A stretch of 64,000 nt of DNA, from the NCBI GenBank assembly GCA_902702965.1, contig CACRXP010000007.1, positions 3,007,908-3,071,907 of the forward strand, given 5' to 3'. Both the position numbers and the translations under genes were made by a program. Every line of letters begins with the position of its first letter. The stretch's first letter is position 1. The notes beneath the pieces were generated by a model. It searched no databases and had not been told where the DNA came from. It was given only the letters and a program-made list of their open reading frames with translations. Below, piece after piece: positions 55,985 to 64,000 of this stretch. The stretch comes from Spirometra erinaceieuropaei (Eukaryota; Platyhelminthes; Cestoda; Diphyllobothriidea; Diphyllobothriidae).

Positions 55985-56782
55985 TTGTTATCGTCTATTT
56001 GTCCAACTACGCCATCGGCTGGATTCTCGGAAGGGTTTCACATGATTTTGACGGTTATAAGTTTGCACGCGTACGCCGACTAACTGATCTTGACCAGGAT
56101 GAAGGTACAGTTCTGCCAACCCCAACCTTTGGTGATCTTTAGGCGAATGAAGTAACTCAATTAGTTGATTTATTCACAAATGCTGGGTGATTTCGAGTTG
56201 CATCCCTGACTGGGAGAAGGTGCCTCTAGGGATTGACAAATGCCAACTTGAAGAATGCAACCTTTTGGAGCATCTGGGGGCCAGGTTGTTGCTGAATGGA
56301 CAGATTAAGAACGAAACTGTCTCCCGAATGTATGCTGCTCACAGGACTTTCACAATCTTTAAAATGTGTCAATAGGCCGTGACGCGACGTCTCTACCACC
56401 ACCACCACCACCACCACCACCACNNNNNNNNNNNNNNNNNNNNNNNNNNNNNNNNNNNNNNNNNNNNNNNNNNNNNNNNNNNNNNNNNNNNNNNNNNNNN
56501 NNNNNNNNNNNNNNNNNNNNNNNNNNNNNNNNNNNNNNNNNNNNNNNNNNNNNNNNNNNNNNNNNNNNNNNNNNNNNNNNNNNNNNNNNNNNNNNNNNNN
56601 NNNNNNNNNNNNNNNNNNNNNNNNNNNNNNNNNNNNNNNNNNNNNNNNNNNNNNNNNNNNNNNNNNNNNNNNNNNNNNNNNNNNNNNNNNNNNNNNNNNN
56701 NNNNNNNNNNNNNNNNNNNNNNNNNNNNNNNNNNNNNNNNNNNNNNNNNNNNNNNNNNNNNNNNNACCACCACCACCACCAC

Positions 56783-56839
<57 letters not shown>

Positions 56840-57240
56840 GAAGATCCGCGTTTATCGCGCATTTGTCCAGTCAGGCCGGGGCTACTGCTGTCTGAGAACC
56901 ATCCTCCGCTGCGAGAACATTGCGAGGATATTTGAGGTCATCAAAGAAAGACATCTGAAACGGTTTGAGCGCGTTCTTTGTCGCCCACTTTGTGTGTTCG
57001 GTGTTACTGCCCTCTATCTGGCGTCGGTGCCCAGTTCAAAACCTGACTCGACACCGTTCCTCAAGACACGGAAATGATTCCTGTACCTTTGATATTCCTT
57101 CTTCGTCGCCGGAGGAGAGAAGATGTTGAACTGTCCAAATCCGCTTCCACAAATAGTCACGCATCGAGAGGTACAGTTCACGACATCCCCGAAGCCGGCT
57201 GCATCAGGCATGATCACAGCAGTACCCAGCACAAGTAAGT
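55985..57240 (+). pseudogene. RTE-like LINE reverse transcriptase to 3' end, split by a trinucleotide repeat and gap
   Basis: NYAIGWILGRVSHDFDGYKF corresponds to the region after motif B; LTDLDQDEG stands where LTDLDYADD is expected, so the catalytic motif C is lost. SSCIPDWEKVPLGI and LLLNGQIKNETVSRMYAAHR follow. Then (ACC)n, 342 N and (ACC)n/(GCC)n, after which ATKIRVYRAFVQSG resumes the protein, with ENIARIFEVIKERHLKRFE and a tail matching 13.5 kb. Related to the copy at 13460-14700. The repeat sits within the coding region, so the expansion postdates or accompanied its death. Confidence 0.75.
56394..56837 (+). repeat. (ACC)n/(GCC)n microsatellite with assembly gap 56424-56765
   Basis: Visible ACC units at 56394-56423 and 56766-56786, GCC units at 56787-56837, and 342 unknown bases in between. 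The true repeat length is unknown. Long His, Thr, Ala or Trp runs in translated frames are artefacts of it. Confidence 0.9.
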
Positions 57241-58004
57241 TCATTTTCTGGAGAAAGAAGATATTACGTTAGCAGAGATTTCCCATTTTGAACATTTCCT
57301 TGGGGTCAGATAGGTGCATGGGTCAGGATGGTTGGTAAAATAGTCATGTTCTTCTCAAGCTAGATGGGGACTTTAAGAAGTGTCATACATTTAAACTGAT
57401 TGAAGTACAGCCTTATAGACTGTGTCGTGGGGGTTGTTGTGCGAATCGTATTGAGGGACCTGTAAGGTATAGTTCTCACGTACGCCCAAAGAGCACGTCT
57501 TGTTGTGTACGTGGAGCCGGTTTGGAGATTTACTTGCGTCAGCAAATGTTGACAGTGATCGCAAGCAGCACCGTTGCCGCCCAAACCGCCGCCACCAGCT
57601 CTCCTGATGGAACTACTTTAAAATTCAGCGGAGATAATGCGCAACTAAGGAGGCTGAGACTACTTTTAAGATAACGATGTCTGTCCAGGAGATTTTAAGG
57701 CATTGCATAAATATCTTAGGTTCTCTTCATTTGGCCTTCAAAGCAGGCTACTTTGCAGATTCCCTAGGTGACAATCGCGGTCAGAATGACTCACGGCGCG
57801 CGTTTATCGGACAGCGCATCGTCCATTCGAGGCAGTAACTATTACGGTACATTTGAGGAGTGGGCCTTCACGTCAAATCGGCCACTGCATCCAGTTCCAT
57901 CCAGTCCGGACAGTCGAGGGATGAGAGTGCTGGGCCGCCACTGGAGAATCCATCCCAGAGCACGTCAGCACGTTATGGTTGGACGTCGGTGATAGTAGGA
58001 TATA
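57241..58004. other. No gene recognised
   Basis: Unassigned sequence between the LINE and the next MITE-like element. Confidence 0.4.
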
Positions 58005-58995
58005 CAGTAAGTGTGCTTACTCATGAAATATCAACCGAATTCCTGAAATGCGTTTTCGGATCATAAAGACTACCTAAGTATGGCTTGAGAAGTAAGCATC
58101 ATGCAGCATAATTCTATAATAAATCAGCTACCTCAGGATGCCGCCTTTCGAACGAATATCTTTTCGGCTGTATGCAAAAAGTATACTCTCTAAAATATAA
58201 CTGCATATGTAACATGACTTTTTATCATTGTTTTTTATTTGCTTAACAATTCAATCATATTTCATGGAAAACATGCATAAAATATTCATTCGTTTGCTCA
58301 TTCGGAAAAAAATCACATCTTCTTCCAATTTTATACTCAAAGAAAGGGTAGAATTCGGTTTTCAAAAAGTTTCTAATTGTGAGCTCTTTTAATTCCGTTT
58401 AATGGCAGTTCATAAAACGGCATGTCTCTGCATTTACCGATGTGGCTTATAAAGTTAACAATATGGCTCAAATCCACTGCTAAATTTTATGAACCCTATA
58501 GAGTCTCCTCTTAATACCGTAGAGAAATTCATGATTTTTCGTGCGCAGAAAATATATGATTTGTCGATTGTAAGCCCTGAATTGAAATCTAACGGCAGGT
58601 CGGGTTCAAAATTATTCGGGAATTGGAGACGTTTTTGTAAACCGAATTATACTCTTCCTTCGAGTGTGAAATTTTAAGATGTAATTGTCTACCTAATAAG
58701 TGAAGGAATGAATATTTTTATGCCTGTTTCCTTTGAAATACAACTGAATTTTTAAGGGCATCGAATATAAACGAGAAAAATGTACGCTACATAAGTAGTC
58801 CTTTTTTACAGGGTGTGGTTTTTGCATGCGGTTGGAAAGGAGTTCGTTTGAAAGTCGGCATCTCAAGATAACTGGACTATTAGAGAATTATGCTGTAGAA
58901 TGATTTATTTTAAACCCCCCACTTAAGTAATCATTTCTAAACGAAGACGCATTTCAGAATTTCGGTTAACATTTCAGGAGTTAGCACATCAACTG
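58005..58995 (+). mobile_element. MITE-like long inverted-repeat element, 991 bp, TA-flanked
   Basis: TA (58003-58004) then CAGTAAGTGTGCTTACTCAT; the right end is CACATCAACTG then TA (58996-58997). Exactly as long as the copy at 29777-30767. The central part is in the + orientation. No transposase frame. Confidence 0.75.
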
Positions 58996-59561
58996 TAAAT
59001 CAAACGCGTTTACATATATAACCACGAGCTATCATTGGTCAGTATGAAGGCTGCCATCTGAATTGATAATCTGGTCCTTCTTACGGCTGCGAGTATTGAT
59101 TCAATGGGCCCCTCTTGATGAGGCCCTCATGGCATTCATGCGCGAGGAATCAGAGCCGCAGTTTCTAAATCCTGGTACATGCACTTTGAGCCACGTGATA
59201 TTGCGTCAAAATTAGGTGAACTGTTAAGCTGTGTACACCACTGCGAGCGAGCGCACATTCGGTCGTCATAACTTTGTCGTGCAATCGGAATAAGGTTGGT
59301 AAGGGCGGAGGAAGTGTGGTAGACGCAAAACAAGTTCGCACTTCTTCCCTAATAAACAAATTCCTCCGCTAGTCAACAGCGTCGTCATGTCCACTCCGTG
59401 AAGCAGAAGGGGGACTTCATTGTTCGAGACAGTCGGACTGTCAGTTCCTCTCATCCGGAGCTAAACGACTCGTCAGTGAGAAAGTCCTTCCCCGTACACA
59501 GATTCTATCCGACGTTTCTGTGAGACAGGGTTCAGTCTGCATTGTGAGAAAAGACTGTTAG
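58996..59561. other. No gene recognised
   Basis: Unassigned; short frames only. Confidence 0.4.
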
Positions 59562-60021
59562 GCCGGATCTTATTTCGTAGTATCACCTGCAGTAGACAGG
59601 ACCCAGCTGCCTTTCATACGGGACCGATGGCAAAAGGAGATTTACCACTAGCCGCTAACTCAAAATCCTGGCTCCTAACTCTGACCCCTAACCCCTAACC
59701 GTAACTCCTAACCCCAACCACCGACCTTAACCCCTAACCCTAACTCTAACCCCTCACACTAACCCTTAAACATAACCCCTAAACCTAAATGCTAACACTA
59801 ACCCTTAATACCAACCCCTGGCCCTAACACCTAACTCCCAACCCTAACCCCTAATGCCAACGCCTAAATCTGACTCTAATCCCTAACCTAACCCTAAACT
59901 CTAACACCAACCCCTAACTCCAACTCTAAATACTAACCTCTGACTCTAGTCCCTAACCCCTAGCCCTAACCCGTATTCCTAACTCCGAACAAGTGCGGCT
60001 ACGGAATAAGATCTTACCGAG
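59562..60021 (+). mobile_element. Telomere-like element, long copy (460 bp)
   Basis: Left end GCCGGATCTTATTTCGTAG, right end CTACGGAATAAGATCTTACC: inverted repeats shared with the 129-bp element at 18331. The interior, about 59660-59990, is a degenerate array of CCCTAA/CCCTAAC-like units, mostly on the + strand. The 6-bp repeat TGTTAG flanks it at 59556-59561 and 60022-60027. It encodes no protein. Confidence 0.8.
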
Positions 60022-60974
60022 TGTTAGACAAGGAACCTCGATTCAGGACACCCCTTTCTGCCGCAGAACATTTGCCTCTCGGACCAGAAGAGTTAACAAA
60101 ACATCACGTAGTTTCGCTTACTGTGACACATTGTGCGCAATGAAACAAACATGAATCTCGAACTAACGAGTAGTCCCGATGGTGATACTTCGCCTGCATT
60201 ATGACCAAGCAAGTATCACCAAAAATGTTCCTAACTTCGTCTCTTTAATTCGATACATCATCAGACGGGAACAGTAGTGTTAATCTGTACAATCTCTCGC
60301 CTTAGCCGCTGTCAGGCGCAATGCCAACATCGTGAGGAGGGGAATCCGGTAGTTTGCTTGTTATACACGAGACATGTTGATATTTACTGGCTCACTTCGA
60401 CTGTTCCTTCCCGTCAGGGTCCAAATTGCAAAGCTGCGTTGTGGTAGCTGGATTAGGGCCTGCGCGTGGCAGCTGACCAATCATTTCGCGCCTTCCTCAA
60501 TCCTGTTACAAATACTGGTTGCTCGCACCCCACATACTCTGATATTTAATACGTTAAATTCTCTATGAAGGCCATACTGGAAGGCCGCAGTGCCTGCTAG
60601 GCGTTTTTAGACTCTTGTGCCTATTATCTTCGTTGGGTTGTCTCTAACAAACTCTGGGTTGCCCAGTCAGTTGGCAATCCCCAAAGCCACGACGTTAAGC
60701 CTCTGGTTAAGAATGCGCTGAAGTGCTGGGAGGATGGATTTCCCGCTCTTTCCTCTCCCATTCACCGGTCGGCAATCAACCATCTGGTGGCGGAATTGAG
60801 CACGGTGGCTGATGGAGCCAGAATTGTCCATCTGCTTGTGCCTTATACTGCCTAGTCACCAAGTCGCTTACCAGTATATATCGAGGAACATGCATATCAC
60901 AGGTGTGAGGTGCATGCTTTTCAATGCAACCACCAGTAGGGTCTAGCCATTCAGTCGAAAATGAACCAGGCAAC
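60022..60974. other. No gene recognised; possible decayed inverted PLE end near 60215-60275
   Basis: On the minus strand, GTCTGATGATGTATCGAATT and GACGAAGTTAGGAAC resemble a decayed hammerhead region upstream of the next PLE, in the inverted orientation expected of a 5' cap. The rest is unassigned. Confidence 0.3.
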
Positions 60975-62215
60975 CTATACGCAAAGAGGCGAAGTCCAGG
61001 AAGTAGTGTCAGGATTCAAAGAACACTCCAACGCCATCTTCCAGGACGTACAATTTATGATGGAGGAAGAGGAAAACAACCAGCTGGCCTTTCTTGATGG
61101 CCTCATCTGCCGCAAGGATTGTGGTGAGCTTGAAGCCAAAGTGTTCAGGAAAGCGACAGGCACCACGCAAGTACTCAGTCACAACAGAAACCCCCAATTA
61201 ATCACAAACGCAGTTGCATAAGGGGGTTGTACCAGCGTGTGGATACACACTGCAGTGAACCAGAAGACAGGGTTGCTGAATTACAATATCTTTGACGGGT
61301 CCTTAGAGTAAAAGGCTACCGCGCAACTTCTCCGACTAGTGCCCGCGCAAAAGAGACGAGAGACGAAATTCAACCGGCCCCAAATTTTGGCGAGTTCTCC
61401 CATACGTGAAAAATGTTTCAGAAGCCGTCAGCCGCCTTCTTACACCCCTTGGAATTGGAGACGCGTACAGACCAGAAGCAATCATAAAGCGCCAGATCAT
61501 GAGACCGAAAGACCCACTGCCACGGTAGTAAACATATGGAGTCGTTTGCCGGATCTGATGCTGTTGTGGGCAAGGCAACTATGTCGGAGAAACCGGAAGA
61601 CTACTCCGGACGCGGAGAGCCGAGCACGCAGCAGGAGTGAGGAGAAATGACGCCAACTCCCCAGTCGCGGCTCATTCGACAAGGCCCGGCCACACATGTG
61701 AGTTCAGCGAAGCAGAAATTCATGCTTGAGGCGACAAACATATGAGCCACGAACTGCTCGAGTCATGGTTTTCCGCTCCTCAGTCAATTAACCAGCGCAA
61801 CGACCTCCCCGCTCAATATTCGGAGTTGAGACTTTGCCTAGGCAAAGTATTTAACCGCAAGGAGAGCGTACGGATGACTACTGTTCCTGGTGTCAATATT
61901 GGCGAGCCAAATTACCCAAGAACCTGCACGGATGACGAAATCCGGCAGTCAGAAATCCGACTGCGTGCGATAAGCGTGGGAGCCGATAATTTAGATCGAT
62001 ACACAAGCGCATAGCAACTGCATACCTCAACACCTGGCCAGTTGGACTGTGATACGCTTGGGAGCTGCCAACTAGCGACTTAGCAACTACATCCTATAAA
62101 TACCGAAACACCCGGCCGATCCACTACCCCTTGTCTGATTTTGTCTCTGATGGTGGATTCGAGTAAGAATCCGAAACGCCATACTAATAAAATTCTTGTT
62201 TTTAGCGATCGTGTC
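60975..62215 (+). pseudogene. Penelope-like element (family 2), thumb to 3' end
   Basis: IFQDVQFMMEEEENNQLAFL, DGLICRKDCGELEAKVFRKA and VLSHNRNPQ are the post-YVDD thumb region. A linker follows in shifting frames (VAELQYL, RAKETRDEIQPAPNFGEFSH), then a GIY-YIG remnant with CCCGQGNYVGETGRLLRT in one frame, and finally LLESWFSAPQSINQRNDLPA and DNLDRYTSA, matching the copy at 39.4 kb. The reverse transcriptase core is missing. The 3' end carries a mutated hammerhead-like motif. Confidence 0.75.
62141..62190 (+). ncRNA. Mutated hammerhead-like motif at the PLE 3' end
   Basis: CTGATGG (62147-62153) instead of CTGATGA, intact GGATTC/GAATCC stem II, then GAAACGCC instead of GAAACGTC. Both changes hit the core or the cleavage site, so no activity is expected. 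Confidence 0.45.
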
Positions 62216-63499
62216 TTTTTCTTCACCCTAGACACACAAGACATTGTTGAAAGTAATCTGTGGGATATAAATCATGCTTAATCCGCCACCCCACCGCTTT
62301 CATTATTTAACCTTTGCAGTATTTTCTTAGGGGGGCTAGCATCCATTTCTTGCGGTGGTCTGCATAGTAACGTCACATTCTTCCTACCAAGACAAAACAT
62401 GAACGGTTGTTTATGACCCAGTATGGCTACAATGACCTAAGGTGGCCTTTGGTACAACCATGTGCCCACTGCCCTATTACGCCAACAGTAGGACGCCGGT
62501 AGTCCAAAAAATGCCCTGCCAGTCTCACACAACGCCACTTCTGGGTTCTTGTCTGACTGAGGTGATCGCGCTTCCCAGACGTAGAGCTAATTTGCGTTTG
62601 ACAACAGCTGTAATCCCATTTCAGAATGATACTAACATTCAAATAAAGACCGTTTTCAAAAGGGCTAAGAGTTCCAAAATGTCTTGGTGTCGCTGAGTAC
62701 TGTGCTGCAGCCGATTCAACTTCCGGCCACCCAGAACCCGCATTGCTGTCGGGACCCGGAGGGCGAGGGAGGATGTAGCGCGGCAGATACTGCGCAAGTC
62801 GGATACCGACTTTACGCGTCAGGCACCGTCCTGCGCATACAGCGCTGCGGAGCACATGATGGCAGTCGTCATCTGCGACGGTCGAGCTGTCGTGTGTTCG
62901 ATCCCACAACGAACAGCGGTGCAAATTGGTTCACGGTACGCGGCAGGCTGGCTGCGCAAGTGCAGCGTGGACCCACGATTGCCTCAGTTCACTTCTCTTT
63001 ATTTTAAGGGAAAGGTGAGTGAACACCTTCGAACTCCCTATTGGTTACGATAACGTCATACATGGGAGAAGTATGTGGGAACGTCTGTATTCAGGCCTTC
63101 ACGCTACGTCAGCCACTGTTCCCGATCCCAGCACCAGCTGGTTGACGGACTCAGACAGTCGGCTGATGCATGAGGGAGGAAGGAGAGGGCAAGACCGGCG
63201 AGAGGAGCGCATTTCTCACTATAGTATAGTGTGCTTGAGTCTGTAGTGACCCAACTCAGGGCGAATGATGCAACGCTGATCCTCTCGCGAATACTTGTAC
63301 GTGTGCATTAGTTGCAGTCTGGTTATTGGCCAATGCTGCCTGTCAAAACTGATCAGTTATCTTGGAGGCTGACCTCGCTGTAGACGCTGGACGACTGCCC
63401 CAAACTGTCTCATACGGGAGTATGCCGCTCTCCCGGCTCGTCCGGCTGCCAGCTCCTACTAACTTGTGCTCTATTAGTCCTGTGTAGAATTCAACATCC
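62216..63499. other. No gene recognised; a 165-codon minus frame at 62427-62924 is unsupported
   Basis: The frame is open, but it shows no domain, and its opposite strand is equally open. A pseudo-coding repeat is possible. Confidence 0.3.
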
Positions 63500-63960
63500 G
63501 TGAAGAAGAAGAAGAGTCGAGCACCGGAACACTTCGTTTATCGTCCTGAGCTTTCAGAATCGCACAGGAGTCCATCGTCAGACGTAGTAGCAGCAACAGA
63601 ACAAGCGACAGTTAAAGGGCATTATCACAAGTGGTCGCCCACACGTACGAAATGGGTCACGAGTTTAACTTCGCAACCACCAAAATAGTCGCCCACGCCG
63701 AAAACAAAACGGGCCGAGAATTGAGTGAAGCGTGGGCTTCGGATGAGAACTCGGTCAATCGAGTTATCGATCTGGTGCCGGCGTACAGAGCCCTGCGTAA
63801 TCACCTCTAGTCTTAAGCCGTCGGTCAATGACTGGCCTACATGCCCTATAACTGTCGCTTGTTCTGTTGCTGCTACTACCTCTGACGATGGACTCCTGTA
63901 CGAGTGTGAAAGCTGAGGACAGTAAACAAAGTGTTTCGGTACTCGACTATTCTTCTTCAC
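63500..63960 (+). mobile_element. Inverted-repeat element R3, 461 bp
   Basis: GTGAAGAAGAAGAAGAGTCG at the left and CGACTATTCTTCTTCAC at the right are the tips of inverted arms of about 107 bp, which share ACAGGAGTCCATCGTCAGA and AGCAGCAACAGAACAAGCGA. The central part includes CGATCTGGTGCCGGCGTACA. No target duplication is obvious. A diverged copy lies at 18300-18800. Confidence 0.65.
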
Positions 63961-64000
63961 TTATGCATACACCTAGAACTCGAAACTTCGCCTTCATTCG

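Noticed and set aside
56359..57077. Open frames of 148-232 codons across the N gap
   Set aside because: The gap and trinucleotide repeat remove stops artificially.
59660..59990. True chromosome end
   Set aside because: The array is degenerate, internal, and bounded by inverted repeats and a 6-bp duplication.
62427..62924. 165-codon minus-strand gene
   Set aside because: The opposite strand is also largely open and no motif is recognised.

Overview
The window looks like metazoan, repeat-dominated DNA, most likely from a flatworm. That placement is an inference. It rests on the dense mix of Penelope-like elements (PLEs) with GIY-YIG endonucleases, CR1/Jockey- and RTE-like LINE fragments, tRNA-derived repeats, CCCTAA-type telomere-like DNA and a p53-family gene with very short introns. 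There are no operons, ribosome binding sites or prokaryotic genes.

Host gene content is small. The best case is on the + strand at 12121-12822: four exons separated by introns of 32, 42 and 45 bp, joined in one continuous frame, encoding most of a p53/p63/p73-type DNA-binding domain with all four zinc ligands. A 41-codon candidate terminal exon at 7744-7866 is much weaker.

Layout. 0-7 kb: tRNA-like repeats in inverted orientation, one split by a LINE with a 6-bp target duplication, plus three further LINE fragments. 7-13 kb: low-copy DNA, a degenerate ~400-bp tandem repeat and the p53 exons. 13-15.5 kb: an RTE-like LINE and a tRNA-derived SINE. 16-23.2 kb: a stack of PLE copies, two of them minus-strand elements interrupted by inverted-repeat elements. 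24.36-27.82 kb: the best preserved PLE, with 662-bp direct repeats (pLTRs), an inverted 77-bp piece at the 5' side and two hammerhead-ribozyme-like motifs. 29.8-36.5 kb: MITE-like elements, an 87-bp minisatellite and a dead PLE. 37-43.8 kb: a SINE pair, a solo PLE terminal repeat and (CTA)n arrays. 46-52 kb: small LINE/PLE scraps and three MITE-like elements. 52.5-57.2 kb: a LINE inserted in a tRNA-like repeat, a SINE, and an RTE-like LINE carrying an expanded (ACC)/(GCC) repeat with a 342-bp assembly gap. 58-64 kb: another 991-bp MITE-like element, a telomere-like array bounded by inverted repeats, a degraded PLE and a second inverted-repeat family.

Three things stand out: the p53-family exons; PLE termini that combine a direct repeat, an inverted cap and hammerhead motifs with self-complementary stem III; and a small transposon-like family whose interior is degenerate telomere-like DNA, with 6-bp target duplications and an internal empty-site comparison. 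All calls come from reading the sequence; no database search was run.
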